From positions 907,475 through 971,474 of the forward strand of contig NZ_KB903359.1 in the NCBI RefSeq assembly GCF_000379665.1: a stretch of 64,000 nt of DNA, read 5' to 3'. The stretch comes from Butyricimonas synergistica DSM 23225 (lineage in GTDB: Bacteria > Bacteroidota > Bacteroidia > Bacteroidales > Marinifilaceae). Positions 18,929 through 27,906 of this stretch are shown here, piece by piece. The notes beneath the pieces are model-generated. The model saw only the letters and a list, made by a program, of their open reading frames with translations. It did no database searches and had not been told where the DNA came from. Every line of letters begins with the position of its first letter. Position 1 is the first letter of the stretch. The position numbers and the translations under genes were made by a program.

Positions 18929-20464
18929 TCAGAACGGCGCAGTATTGCTATTGCTTCCACTCTCGAAACTCTTTCCCCCGTCTTGGAAACCCGAATCAAG
19001 GGCAGGAACCTGCGCAGATGCGTCCTCGTTCATCCGAGAACCAAAAGTAACGGTCTTCACTGTCGGACTCCCGAAAGGAGAAACATCTTCCAGATCACAG
19101 AACTGAGCCAACTCGTTACGGAAGCGCAATTGAATCTCTCCCACGGCACCATTACGATGCTTGGCGATAATAATATCGGCGATCCCTTTCAAGCTGTTTC
19201 CCATACTGTCCTCCATGATCCCGTAACGCTCGGGACGATGGATAAAAAGTACCATATCGGCGTCCTGCTCGATGGCACCCGACTCACGCAAGTCGGAAAG
19301 CATCGGCTTCTTGGCATCACCGGTACGTTGTTCCACTCCGCGGTTCAACTGCGACAAAGCTATCACGGGAATATTCAATTCTTTGGCGATAATTTTCAAC
19401 TGCCGGGAAATCATACTTACCTCCTGTTCCCGGTTTCCCCTCATATCGGCACCCGCGGTCATCAACTGCAAGTAGTCGATAATCAACACCTTGATCCCGT
19501 ACCTCTGTTGCAGGCGGCGACATTTTGCCCGCAACTCGAAAATCGAGAGTGCCGGGGTATCATCCACGTATATCGGAGCTTTAATCAAAGCCTTGATCTT
19601 CGAATGCAACTGTTGCCATTCGTCCTCGGACAACTTACCGTTACGAATTTTCTCTGATCCCAACTCGGTTTCACTGGCAATCAAACGATTGACCAACTGC
19701 ACCGAAGACATCTCCAAAGAGAACAAAGCAATAGGCTGGTTATGATTTACCGCCATATTCCGGGTCATGGACAACACGAAAGCCGTCTTACCCATGGAAG
19801 GACGGGCGGCTATAATCACCAGGTCAGAAGGCTGCCAACCGGAAGTTACTTCATCCAACGCCGTGAAGCCGGAAGGCACACCGCTCAATCCGTCCGCCCG
19901 TTTTCCGGCAATCTCGATTCCTTTGATCGCTTCATCGATCAAGGCGTTGATGGCAGTCGTTTCCTTTTTGATATTCCCTTCCGCGATCTCGAATACCTGC
20001 TTCTGTGCCATATCCACGAGGTCAGCAACGTCCGTGGCGTCATCATAGGCTTTATTCTGAATATCCGTACATACCCGGATCAGCTCCCGCTGGATATATT
20101 TCTGCACGATGATGCGGGCATGAAATTCGATATGGGCTGCAGAAGCCACTTTGGAAGTCAGCTGCGCCAGGTAATAATACCCGCCAATCGATTCCAGCTC
20201 GCCCAATCGCTTCATCTCCTCGCTCACGGTCAGAATATCCACCGGTTCGTTGTTCAACGACAAATTCTGGATACCCCGGTATATCTTCTGGTGCGCCTCT
20301 TTGTAGAAACATTCGGGCTTCAGGAAGTCGCTCACGGTAATAAAAGCATCCTTTTCCAGCATCAGTGACCCCAGTATCGCTTCCTCTAAATCAACCGCTT
20401 GCGGCGGCATTTTCCCATAATCCGATTGTAATGATTGATAATTATATTCCGGTTTTTTAGCCAT
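18929..20464 (-). CDS. dnaB: Replicative DNA helicase
   Basis: The hexameric helicase that unwinds DNA at the replication fork. At 511 aa it has the standard N-terminal domain (PQAVDLEEAILGSLMLEKDA, about 20-120), linker, and RecA-like C-terminal domain with Walker A ARPSMGKTAFVLS (about 220), Walker B VLIIDYLQLM, and the conserved SQLNRGVEQR and DLRESGAIEQDADMVLFIHR. No intein is present. It lies 19 bases downstream of the exonuclease gene and is probably co-transcribed with it. Confidence 0.98.
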   Translation of the reverse strand: MAKKPEYNYQSLQSDYGKMPPQAVDLEEAILGSLMLEKDAFITVSDFLKPECFYKEAHQKIYRGIQNLSLNNEPVDILTVSEEMKRLGELESIGGYYYLAQLTSKVASAAHIEFHARIIVQKYIQRELIRVCTDIQNKAYDDATDVADLVDMAQKQVFEIAEGNIKKETTAINALIDEAIKGIEIAGKRADGLSGVPSGFTALDEVTSGWQPSDLVIIAARPSMGKTAFVLSMTRNMAVNHNQPIALFSLEMSSVQLVNRLIASETELGSEKIRNGKLSEDEWQQLHSKIKALIKAPIYVDDTPALSIFELRAKCRRLQQRYGIKVLIIDYLQLMTAGADMRGNREQEVSMISRQLKIIAKELNIPVIALSQLNRGVEQRTGDAKKPMLSDLRESGAIEQDADMVLFIHRPERYGIMEDSMGNSLKGIADIIIAKHRNGAVGEIQLRFRNELAQFCDLEDVSPFGSPTVKTVTFGSRMNEDASAQVPALDSGFQDGGKSFESGSNSNTAPF

Positions 20465-20483
20465 ATGTCTTTTTTTATTTTTC

Positions 20484-21053
20484 TCACATCACCTTGAGTT
20501 CTTTCAACTTCCAGAAACATCGTGCGGTAGCCCTCACGTCAGCCAAAGCATCATGGGCGTTTTCGAATCCCTCCCCGAACAACACCTCGTGCAACTCGGA
20601 CAACTTCGGGGACTTGAAACCCTGCTTCCCCGGTAATTTACAATAGTTCGTGGACGATTTCATCGTGCAATATTTCGGTTTCAAGAACATAGAACTCATG
20701 ATACGCTTACGCTCGAACTCAGCCCCCACGATACACTCGTCAAAACTGATGTTGTGCCCGATCAAAGCAAATGCCTCATCTATTTTGTCTGAAAAAACTT
20801 CCAGAACAGACAACAAATCCTTGCCCTCGGCTTGTGCCTTTGCAGTCGTAATCCCGTGTACCCGGGACGCTTCCGCCGGAATCAAAAAACCTTCCGGCTT
20901 CACTATATCACTCCGTTCTTCAATAATATTCCCTTTCTCATCACACATAATCCACGCCAACTGCACCATACGAGGCCAATTATCTAAGTCGGTAATGGGA
21001 GCATTCCACCGTTGTGGAAGTCCCGTCGTCTCCGTGTCAAAAAATAAAAACAT
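20484..21053 (-). CDS. DnaQ-like 3'-5' exonuclease
   Basis: A 189-aa DEDDh exonuclease. The ExoI motif FLFFDTETTGLPQRW is at the N-terminus, ExoII is IGHNISFDECIVGAEF around the middle, and ExoIII is NAHDALADVRAT near residue 170. The C-terminus has a conserved-looking GKQGFKSPKLSELHEVLFG. It resembles the Pol III epsilon/RNase T family; a proofreading or RNA-trimming role is possible. It sits directly upstream of dnaB, 19 bases apart, which fits a replication role. Confidence 0.92.
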   Translation of the reverse strand: MFLFFDTETTGLPQRWNAPITDLDNWPRMVQLAWIMCDEKGNIIEERSDIVKPEGFLIPAEASRVHGITTAKAQAEGKDLLSVLEVFSDKIDEAFALIGHNISFDECIVGAEFERKRIMSSMFLKPKYCTMKSSTNYCKLPGKQGFKSPKLSELHEVLFGEGFENAHDALADVRATARCFWKLKELKVM

Positions 21054-21080
21054 CTTTTCGATCTATGATTTAAGATTTAT

Positions 21081-21111
21081 GATTTGCGATTCTGGTTCAT
21101 AGATCGCAAAT
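21081..21111. repeat. Hairpin made from an iterated ATGATTT word
   Basis: GATTTGCGAT and ATCGCAAATC form a perfect 10-bp stem. Just before it, 21062-21084 repeats ATGATTTAAGATTTATGATTT. It lies between fabI and the exonuclease gene. Confidence 0.55.
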
Positions 21112-21118
21112 CTGAAAA

Positions 21119-21955
21119 TTATTTCGAGTTATCGTTCTCAAAACTCTTGTTGTACTGGTGCATCGCCCGGTAACTCATACCCATACTGGAAAATCCCCCG
21201 TCGTGGAAAAGATTCTGCATGGTAACCTTACGGGTAAGGTCGGAAAACAAGGTGATACAATAGTTTGCACACTCGTCGGCATCGGCATTTCCCAACGGGG
21301 ACATACGTTCGGCGAAATCGATCAGGGAATCAAAACCCTTGATACCGCTTCCCGCCGTGGTCATCGTGGGCGATTGCGAGATTGTGTTCACGCGCACCCG
21401 TTTCTCCCGCCCGTAAATATACCCGAAACTACGGGCAATAGACTCCAACATCGCTTTGGCATCCGCCATATCATTATACTCGAACATCGTCCGCTGCGCC
21501 GCCACGTAAGAAAGCGCTACCACGGACCCCCACTCGTTCATGGCATCTAGCTTCTTCGCCGTCTGCAATACCTTGTGGAACGACACCGCTGAAATATCCA
21601 ACGTCTTCTGCAAAAAGTCGTAATCTAAATTATCATAAGGACGTTTCTTTCTCACGTTCAAAGACATTGCCACGGAGTGCAGGATAAAATCAATCTTTCC
21701 TCCCAACAAATCCATCGACTTTTGGAACAATTGTTCCAAATCCTCTTCACTTGTAGCATCTGCCGGAATCAAAGGAACATTATTCTTTTCTGCAAACTCC
21801 TTCACGTTTCCCATACGAATAGACAATTCCGTGTTCGTCAAAACAATTTGCGCCCCCTCTTCCAAACATTTCTCCGCTACTTTCCAAGCAATAGACATCT
21901 CGTTCAACGCCCCGAAAATAATTCCTCTTTTCCCTTTCAATAAATTGTAACTCAT
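21119..21955 (-). CDS. fabI: Enoyl-[acyl-carrier-protein] reductase (NADH)
   Basis: The last reducing step of type II fatty acid synthesis: trans-2-enoyl-ACP to acyl-ACP with NADH. At 278 aa it is the normal length. Hallmarks: GKRGIIFGALNEMSIAW cofactor loop (FabI-type, not the usual SDR TGxxxGxG), LHSVAMS, and the active site YNDMADAKAMLESI with YxxMxxxK, then RVNTISQSPTMTTAGSG. It starts at ATG 21953-21955. FabI is the triclosan target; no resistance change is claimed. Confidence 0.96.
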   Translation of the reverse strand: MSYNLLKGKRGIIFGALNEMSIAWKVAEKCLEEGAQIVLTNTELSIRMGNVKEFAEKNNVPLIPADATSEEDLEQLFQKSMDLLGGKIDFILHSVAMSLNVRKKRPYDNLDYDFLQKTLDISAVSFHKVLQTAKKLDAMNEWGSVVALSYVAAQRTMFEYNDMADAKAMLESIARSFGYIYGREKRVRVNTISQSPTMTTAGSGIKGFDSLIDFAERMSPLGNADADECANYCITLFSDLTRKVTMQNLFHDGGFSSMGMSYRAMHQYNKSFENDNSK

Positions 21956-22024
21956 AGAATATTAAATTAAAATTACGTGATCTTCTTCCGATCACTCGAT
22001 GTAAATCTTCAAATCAAAGAACCC

Positions 22025-23683
22025 TTAGAATTGATCTCGCAGTAACCGGGCATTCTCTAAAGCCGCTTCGCTCACGACGCTGCCACTAATCATCCCAGCG
22101 ATCTCAACCACTCGTTCCTCCTCTGTTAAACGGCGAATACGCGAAATAGTTCCCGCGTGGTCGTCCTCTTTATATACCTTAAAATGGCTATCCCCGGCTG
22201 CCGCAATCTGTGGCAAGTGCGAGATACTGATGACCTGCATACGGGTAGCCATCTCCTTCATCATCGCCGCCATCCGGTGAGCGATCTCTCCGGACACCCC
22301 CGTGTCTATCTCATCAAAGATAATGACGGGCAATTGCTTCGTGCGGGACAGAATGTACTTCAACGATAACATCAAACGAGAAATCTCTCCGCCGGAAGCC
22401 ACTTTCGACAACTCTCCCGGTTCCTGGTTTTTATTCGCCGAAAACAGGAAAGTCACCTCGTCCTTACCCGTCGAGGTAAAGTGGTCTAAAGGAACGATCT
22501 CCACTTTGAACAAAGCGTGTTTTATACCTAACCCGACCAACAACCCTCTCATCTCTTCCCTCAATTTCCCTTCCGAATCCACCCGGGCGGCATGAATCTT
22601 TTGAGCTGACGCCTCCATTTCCACTTCCAGTGCGGCAATCCGTTTCTCCAACTCTTCAATACGTGCCGAGAAGGATTGTATCCCCTTCAACTTCTCCCGC
22701 AAGGCATCTTTCAAGGCTATTAAATCTTCTGTCCGTTCCATTTTGTGCTTGTGTAGAAGATCATACATCACACCCAGCCTGCCGTTGATAGCATCCACCC
22801 GGGACGGATTGTACTCCACTCGCTCGGCTATCCGTTCTGCCTCATCCGCGATATCCTCCAACTCGATAATCACGGAATGTAATCGCTGGTCGTAATCAGT
22901 AGCCTCCTTCACAACATCCTCCAACGCGGCTATTTTATTCCTCACCCCTTTCAGCAATTGAATGACAGGAGCATCCGCCTCCGTCAACACGTAACCCACC
23001 TCCGAGAAAGCACCTTTTATCGCCTCGGCGTTATTCAACACGGACAACTCGTCTTCCAATTCCTGTTGCTCCCCCGCCCTTAAATTCGCCTCGTCCAACT
23101 GGTTAAACTGGTATTTCAAGTAATCCTCCTCCTGCTCGGCTTCCCGTGCCTGCTGCCGCACCTGTCCCAATTCCGCCAGTAAAGCCTGGCGGGCAGAATA
23201 CTTCACCCTGTATTCTTTCAGCAAAGACCGGTTGCCACAAAACGCATCCAAAATCTCCAACTGGTATTCCGGCTGCCCGATCAACAAGGACTGGTGTTGT
23301 GAATGCACGTCAATCAAAAAACTCCCGAACTCCTTCAATATTTTATTACTCACGGGTGTATCATTGATGAACGAACGGGATTTGCCGTCTGCCGCCAACT
23401 CCCGACGCACGACGACCTCATCGTCATAATCGAGATCATTATCCGCAAACCACTGCTGCAAATGATACCCCACTACATTATACGTGATCTCCACCACACA
23501 TTTCCGCTCCCGATCCATAATAGCAGAAGTATCTCCCCGCTGTCCCAAAGTCAACCCGATAGCTCCCAGCAAAATGGATTTTCCCGCCCCGGTTTCTCCG
23601 GTAATAATCGTAAACCCTTTCTCTAACTCCAGATCAGTCTTATCAATCAGAGCGTAATTCACTATATGTATATGTTGTATCAT
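22025..23683 (-). CDS. recN: DNA repair protein RecN
   Basis: An SMC-like ATPase acting in double-strand break repair. The 552-aa protein starts at ATG 23681-23683 (MIQHIHIVNYALID); a longer frame adds 17 residues with no match. Visible: Walker A GETGAGKSILLGAIGL (about 35), central coiled coil (about 160-370), ABC signature KVASGGEISRLMLSLKYI and Walker B VIIFDEIDTGVSGEIA. The family uses ATP-driven head association to hold broken ends together. It is divergent from nusB across a repeat-containing promoter region. Confidence 0.97.
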   Translation of the reverse strand: MIQHIHIVNYALIDKTDLELEKGFTIITGETGAGKSILLGAIGLTLGQRGDTSAIMDRERKCVVEITYNVVGYHLQQWFADNDLDYDDEVVVRRELAADGKSRSFINDTPVSNKILKEFGSFLIDVHSQHQSLLIGQPEYQLEILDAFCGNRSLLKEYRVKYSARQALLAELGQVRQQAREAEQEEDYLKYQFNQLDEANLRAGEQQELEDELSVLNNAEAIKGAFSEVGYVLTEADAPVIQLLKGVRNKIAALEDVVKEATDYDQRLHSVIIELEDIADEAERIAERVEYNPSRVDAINGRLGVMYDLLHKHKMERTEDLIALKDALREKLKGIQSFSARIEELEKRIAALEVEMEASAQKIHAARVDSEGKLREEMRGLLVGLGIKHALFKVEIVPLDHFTSTGKDEVTFLFSANKNQEPGELSKVASGGEISRLMLSLKYILSRTKQLPVIIFDEIDTGVSGEIAHRMAAMMKEMATRMQVISISHLPQIAAAGDSHFKVYKEDDHAGTISRIRRLTEEERVVEIAGMISGSVVSEAALENARLLRDQF

Positions 23684-23711
23684 ATTTCGTCCCTTTACTG
23701 CATAATTCGTG

Positions 23712-23741
23712 CGAAAGTAAGGAATAATTTTCAATTTTCAA
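23712..23741 (-). promoter_or_regulatory. Promoter of recN, with its -33 inside a repeat
   Basis: On the minus strand TTG is followed after 19 bases by TACTTTCG, one mismatch from TAnnTTTG. The -33 TTG is supplied by the TTTTCAA iterations at 23728-23757. Confidence 0.5.
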
Positions 23742-23757
23742 TTTTCAATTTTCAATT
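23728..23757. repeat. Tandem TTTTCAA element
   Basis: Four direct copies of a 7-base word (TTTTCAA) between the divergent recN and nusB genes. Confidence 0.85.
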
Positions 23758-23764
23758 AAATTCG

Positions 23765-23772
23765 TACTTTTG
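23765..23772 (+). promoter_or_regulatory. Promoter -7 box for nusB
   Basis: TACTTTTG fits TAnnTTTG and is 31 bases upstream of the nusB ATG. The -33 element is unclear within the tandem repeat. Confidence 0.5.
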
Positions 23773-23802
23773 TGCCCAGATATAACAATAGTTCTTTATA
23801 AA

Positions 23803-24750
23803 ATGACAAGCAGAAGATTAATTAGAATTAAAGTTTTACAGCTTTTATATTCTTACACGAAGAAAGAGGGAGTGACCATCACAGAGGTAGAACGGGATTT
23901 GTTCAAGAGTATTACAAAGAGCACCGACTTGTATTACCACGTGTTCCTTCTGATAACAGAGATTCAACGCTACGCGTTTCTGAAAATAGATGCCGCCCGC
24001 AATCGGAAGCTTGCTTCACACCAGGATTTAAACCCGAACACCCGGTTTATTGACAACCCGGTTATCAACCAGATCGCCGAGAACCGGAAATTCAAAACAT
24101 ACGTTTCCACTAACCTCGTTTCATTAAACGAGTGTCAAGATGTGGTTACTTCCCTGCATAACAAACTGGTAGAAACCGATTTCTTCAACCAGTACATGAA
24201 CAAACCGACCGTTACTTATGAAGACCATAAGCAACTCGTGTTAGACATGATCTCGGAATTGATCGCCGTGGATGACGATTTCGACCAAGCGATGGAAGAA
24301 AAGAACATTTTCTGGAACGACGATTTCGAGCTGGTACTAAGCATCGTCTACAAGACGGTTAAATACATGAAAGAAAGTTATTCAGAAAATACAGTTTTTT
24401 TCATTACCCTGTATAACGAAGATGAAGACCTGGAATTTGCCAAAACACTATTCCGGAAATCTATTCTTGACATGAAGGAAAACCTGGAAATCATCGACCA
24501 ATTCACCATGAACTGGGAACTGGATCGCATCTCCGAAATGGATAAATTGATCATGGATGCCGCTATCAGCGAACTAAGATATTTCCCTTCCATCCCGATC
24601 AAAGTAACTCTGGATGAATACATTGAAATATCTAAAACCTATTGTTCCCCCAAAAGTAGTAGCTTCATCAATGGCGTTCTTGATAAGATAGTACCTATGC
24701 TCCAGGAAAAGAACGAAATCAAAAAGATTGGTAGAGGATTAATGGAATAA
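23803..24750 (+). CDS. nusB: Transcription antitermination factor NusB, long Bacteroidota form
   Basis: NusB binds boxA RNA with NusE (S10) to prevent early termination in rRNA operons. The 315-aa product starts at ATG 23803 (MTSRRLIRIKVLQLLYSY), much longer than the about 140 aa of the enterobacterial protein but normal for Bacteroidota, where the NusB fold forms the C-terminal half (DRISEMDKLIMDAAISELRYF, then PIKVTLDEYIEISKTY). The upstream ORF start at 23770 adds 11 residues and is less likely, as it would overlap the promoter. Confidence 0.9.
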   Translation: MTSRRLIRIKVLQLLYSYTKKEGVTITEVERDLFKSITKSTDLYYHVFLLITEIQRYAFLKIDAARNRKLASHQDLNPNTRFIDNPVINQIAENRKFKTYVSTNLVSLNECQDVVTSLHNKLVETDFFNQYMNKPTVTYEDHKQLVLDMISELIAVDDDFDQAMEEKNIFWNDDFELVLSIVYKTVKYMKESYSENTVFFITLYNEDEDLEFAKTLFRKSILDMKENLEIIDQFTMNWELDRISEMDKLIMDAAISELRYFPSIPIKVTLDEYIEISKTYCSPKSSSFINGVLDKIVPMLQEKNEIKKIGRGLME

Positions 24751-24751
24751 A

Positions 24752-24777
24752 TAAAGGGTGGCTTTCGTCACCCTTTA
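24752..24777 (+). terminator. Probable terminator of nusB
   Basis: TAAAGGGTG / CACCCTTTA is a perfect 9-bp stem with an 8-base loop starting right after the nusB stop. There is only a weak T-rich trail. Confidence 0.55.
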
Positions 24778-24884
24778 CATTCTAAACTAAACTAACCAAA
24801 CTTTTGTATCACTACAATAGTCAACTCATACGCTATATTAGCTCTGTAAATATAGTCCATAATTATTAAAAAAACAACTTTTTC

Positions 24885-25448
24885 CTAATATTTGCTTGAA
24901 AATTCTTTCGCCCTGTATTTTTTAATATAACTCACAGCTTCTCCAACATCATTCACGACTGTATACAATCCATCGTAAGCACTTGATACAAAGCCTTCTT
25001 TTCGGATATTATTTATAAAAAGGAAAAAGTACTCGTAGAAATCATTCGTGTTGACAAAAACAATAGGTTTGTTGTGAATCCCTAGTTGCTTGAGAGTGAT
25101 CACCTCCGTGATTTCTTCCAGAGTGCCCCATCCGCCAGGCAAAGCGACAAACGCATCCGCCTTTTCCCGCATCAAATTTTTCCGCTCCTTCATGTCGGGA
25201 GTCACGATCAATTCTGTTATTCCCTGAGCCGACACGCCCCGGTCGACGATACACTGCGGGATAATCCCCGTCACCTTTCCCCCGTCTTTCTTCACGGCAT
25301 CCGAAACTTCCCGCATCAACCCGCAATTGGTACCTCCATACAACAATTCCCAACCGTTCTTCACGATCTCTTCTCCCAACTCGGCAGCAGCCTCGAAATA
25401 CACGTTCTCCATTTTCTCGGAAGAAGCACAAAAAACACAGATTTTCAT
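24885..25448 (-). CDS. LOG family protein (TIGR00730-type)
   Basis: A 187-aa Rossmann-fold protein of the lysine-decarboxylase-like/LOG family; characterised members are cytokinin riboside 5'-monophosphate phosphoribohydrolases, splitting AMP-type nucleotides. Visible: N-terminal KICVFCASSE, LLYGGTNCGLMREVSDAV, and the signature PGGWGTLEEITEVITLKQLG. The length matches. It stands alone between nusB and gyrB. The physiological substrate in this organism is not known. Confidence 0.9.
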   Translation of the reverse strand: MKICVFCASSEKMENVYFEAAAELGEEIVKNGWELLYGGTNCGLMREVSDAVKKDGGKVTGIIPQCIVDRGVSAQGITELIVTPDMKERKNLMREKADAFVALPGGWGTLEEITEVITLKQLGIHNKPIVFVNTNDFYEYFFLFINNIRKEGFVSSAYDGLYTVVNDVGEAVSYIKKYRAKEFSSKY

Positions 25449-25477
25449 AAAACTACATATTGAAATCAGATAATAAA

Positions 25478-25534
25478 ATTACAGGTTGCAAGGACTGTCA
25501 CGACCCCGTAACCTGTCAACCTGCAACCTGTAAT
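25478..25534 (-). terminator. Long hairpin past gyrB built from ACAGGTTGCA words
   Basis: The outer arms ATTACAGGTTGCA / TGCAACCTGTAAT pair perfectly over 13 bp; the inner part repeats AACCTGTCAACCTG. It lies 10 bases past the gyrB stop and is likely the gyrB terminator. It belongs to the ACAAGTT/ACAGGTT word family seen elsewhere. Confidence 0.6.
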
Positions 25535-25543
25535 ATAGATGCC

Positions 25544-27526
25544 TTAGGCGTCTATATTCGCGTACGTGGCATTCTGCTCGATAAATTGTCTACGAGGCGG
25601 CACATCATCTCCCATAAGCATAGAGAAGATACGATCTGCTTCCGCGGCATTCTCGATCGTTACCTGACGCAAGATACGTCCGTCAGGCGACATGGTGGTA
25701 TCCCACAATTGTTCCGCTGTCATTTCACCCAAACCTTTGTATCGCTGAATATGCAAACTGCTTTCTTTTCCGGCACCCATCTCCTGTATCAACTGCAAGC
25801 GTTGTTCGTCCGTCCAGCAATAACGCTGTTCTTTTCCTTTCTTCACGGAGAAAAGAGGCGGAGTGGCAATGTACAGGTAACCGTTTTCGATAACAGGTTT
25901 CATGTAACGGAAGAACAACGTCATAATCAACGTGGCGATATGCGCCCCGTCGACGTCGGCATCCGCCATAATCACGATCTTGTGGTAACGCAATTTTTCG
26001 AGATTCACGGCTTTACTATCCTCTGCCGTACCGATCGTGATACCCAACGCCTGGAATATGATCTTGATCTCGTCACTTTCCCATACGCGGTGAGCCAGCG
26101 CTTTCTCCACGTTCAGGATTTTACCGCGTAAAGGCAGAATAGCCTGAAATTTACGGTCACGTCCTTGTTTTGCAGTACCCCCTGCCGAATCTCCCTCCAC
26201 GAGAAATATCTCGCAATTCTCTGGGTTATTATCTGAACAGTCCGCCAGTTTACCGGGAAGCCCCGAACCGGAAAGTACAGTCTTTCTCTGTACTAATTCA
26301 CGGGCTTTACGAGCTGCATGACGAGCCTGAGCCGCCAGAATCACCTTGTCGACAATCGCACGGGCATCTTTCGGGTGCTCTTCCAAGTAATTGGCTAAAG
26401 CGGTACCCACGGCTTGCGCCACGGCAGTACCCACTTCCGTGTTACCCAACTTCGTCTTCGTCTGACCCTCGAATTGCGGTTCAGCCACCTTCACGGAAAT
26501 GATAGCCGTCAAACCTTCACGGAAGTCATCCCCGTTAATATCAAATTTCAACTTGCTCAACGCACCGGAATTATCAGCATACGTCTTCAATGTCTGCATT
26601 ATTCCCCGGCGGAATCCGGCGAGGTGCGTACCTCCCTCCATCGTGTTGATATTATTCACGTAAGAGAACACGTTTTCCTTGAACTCCGTATTGTAATGCA
26701 TCGCCACTTCGATCGGGATACCGTTTTTCTCGGTCGTGATATGAATCGTTTCGTCTATCAACTTCTCCCGGTTGGCATCCAAGTATTCCACGAACTCGCT
26801 CAACCCTCTCTCGGAATAGAAAACCTCGGATTTAAACTCGTTCGTATCCGGGTCGATCGTTCGCCTGTCCGTCAAGGACAAACGGATACCCCGGTTCAGA
26901 TAAGCCAGCTCCCGCAAACGGGCTGCCAATATATCATATTTATATTCCGTCACGTAAAAAATCGAATCATCCGGTTTGAACTCGATCGTTGTACCGGTAC
27001 GGTCTGTTTCCCCGATAATCCGGACATCTGCCAAGGGAGCACCTTTGCTATACTCCTGGAACCAAATCTTCCCTTCCCGGTAAATGGTGGCAGTCAATTT
27101 AATGGAAAGCGCATTCACGCAGGATACACCCACTCCATGCAATCCCCCGGAAACTTTGTAAGAACCCTTATCAAATTTACCTCCCGCGTGCAAAATAGTC
27201 ATAACCACCTCGAGTGCCGAACGATTCTCTTTCTGGTTCATTCCTGTCGGAATACCACGACCATCGTCACTCACGGAAACAGAATTATCCTCGTTAATCG
27301 TTACGTCTATATTATGACAATAACCGACTAACGCCTCGTCTATCGAGTTGTCAACAACCTCGTACACCAAATGGTGCAATCCTTTCGTGTTCACATCACC
27401 AATATACATGGACGGACGCATACGCACAGCTTCCAACCCCTCCAACACCTGAATACTGTCTGCCGAGTACTCGTTATTCGTCGGCTCTAATTCTTCATTC
27501 ATATTCTGCTCTAATTCTTCACTCAT
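25544..27526 (-). CDS. gyrB: DNA gyrase subunit B
   Basis: The ATPase subunit of DNA gyrase, which adds negative supercoils. At 660 aa it is normal for Bacteroidota. Visible domains: GHKL ATPase (YEVVDNSIDEALVGYC, DDGRGIPTG, GGLHGVGVSCVNALS), transducer, TOPRIM (EGDSAGGTAKQGRDRKFQAI, DADVDGAHIATL) and the C-terminal QRYKGLGEMTAEQLWDTTM. A ParE identity is less likely given the overall gyrase wording, but gyrA is not in the window. A perfect -7 box lies upstream. Confidence 0.95.
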   Translation of the reverse strand: MSEELEQNMNEELEPTNNEYSADSIQVLEGLEAVRMRPSMYIGDVNTKGLHHLVYEVVDNSIDEALVGYCHNIDVTINEDNSVSVSDDGRGIPTGMNQKENRSALEVVMTILHAGGKFDKGSYKVSGGLHGVGVSCVNALSIKLTATIYREGKIWFQEYSKGAPLADVRIIGETDRTGTTIEFKPDDSIFYVTEYKYDILAARLRELAYLNRGIRLSLTDRRTIDPDTNEFKSEVFYSERGLSEFVEYLDANREKLIDETIHITTEKNGIPIEVAMHYNTEFKENVFSYVNNINTMEGGTHLAGFRRGIMQTLKTYADNSGALSKLKFDINGDDFREGLTAIISVKVAEPQFEGQTKTKLGNTEVGTAVAQAVGTALANYLEEHPKDARAIVDKVILAAQARHAARKARELVQRKTVLSGSGLPGKLADCSDNNPENCEIFLVEGDSAGGTAKQGRDRKFQAILPLRGKILNVEKALAHRVWESDEIKIIFQALGITIGTAEDSKAVNLEKLRYHKIVIMADADVDGAHIATLIMTLFFRYMKPVIENGYLYIATPPLFSVKKGKEQRYCWTDEQRLQLIQEMGAGKESSLHIQRYKGLGEMTAEQLWDTTMSPDGRILRQVTIENAAEADRIFSMLMGDDVPPRRQFIEQNATYANIDA

Positions 27527-27604
27527 ATTTAATCCTTTTCTATATTTTCAAATATCTCTAAATCCCTCTCCATCAAGCTTTATTGTGTATTTTCACAAAA
27601 CATA

Positions 27605-27612
27605 CAAATATA
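27605..27612 (-). promoter_or_regulatory. Promoter -7 box for gyrB
   Basis: On the minus strand TATATTTG matches TAnnTTTG, about 80 bases upstream of the gyrB ATG. The -33 region reads TTCG rather than TTTG. Confidence 0.5.
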
Positions 27613-27727
27613 AGTAAAATATGCCGGAATATCGAACTTTCAGACAGATATTTTTCTTGAGAAAATCGGCAACTTCACTCGTGTCACCTCCCTGCCAGAC
27701 AACCACCTCCTCATGGTTTCCCTACCA

Positions 27728-27795
27728 CATGAACGAATCATGAACGCAACACGAACGAATCATGGACGCCGGAGAGTGTTCATGATTCGTTCGTG
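27728..27795. repeat. Three copies of an 18-base element, two direct and one inverted
   Basis: CATGAACGAATCATGAAC (27728-27745), CACGAACGAATCATGGAC (27750-27767) and the inverted GTTCATGATTCGTTCGTG (27778-27795). The last two form an 18-bp stem with one G-T mismatch and a 10-base loop. A further degenerate inverted copy follows around 27805-27820. They lie in the 380-base gap between gyrB and the hypothetical gene at 27907, which otherwise holds only the gyrB promoter. Confidence 0.8.
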
Positions 27796-27906
27796 ACTCG
27801 AGAATGCATGGTTCGTGTCATAGAGTAACGACAGCGCACAGGTGAAGCAAGGAACAGGGTTGTACTAGGGCGGTCGATACGTTATAGTCCGGGATTCACT
27901 TGGTTT

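Noticed and set aside
18896-19657. 253-aa ORF opposite dnaB
   Set aside because: Shadow of the dnaB coding strand; dnaB motifs are complete in the other frame.
26414-27331. 305-aa ORF opposite gyrB
   Set aside because: Antisense shadow of a fully conserved gyrB; composition is typical of a reverse-complement frame.
25544-27526. ParE rather than GyrB
   Set aside because: The ATPase and TOPRIM wording and the 660-aa length are those of Bacteroidota GyrB; no parC is adjacent.
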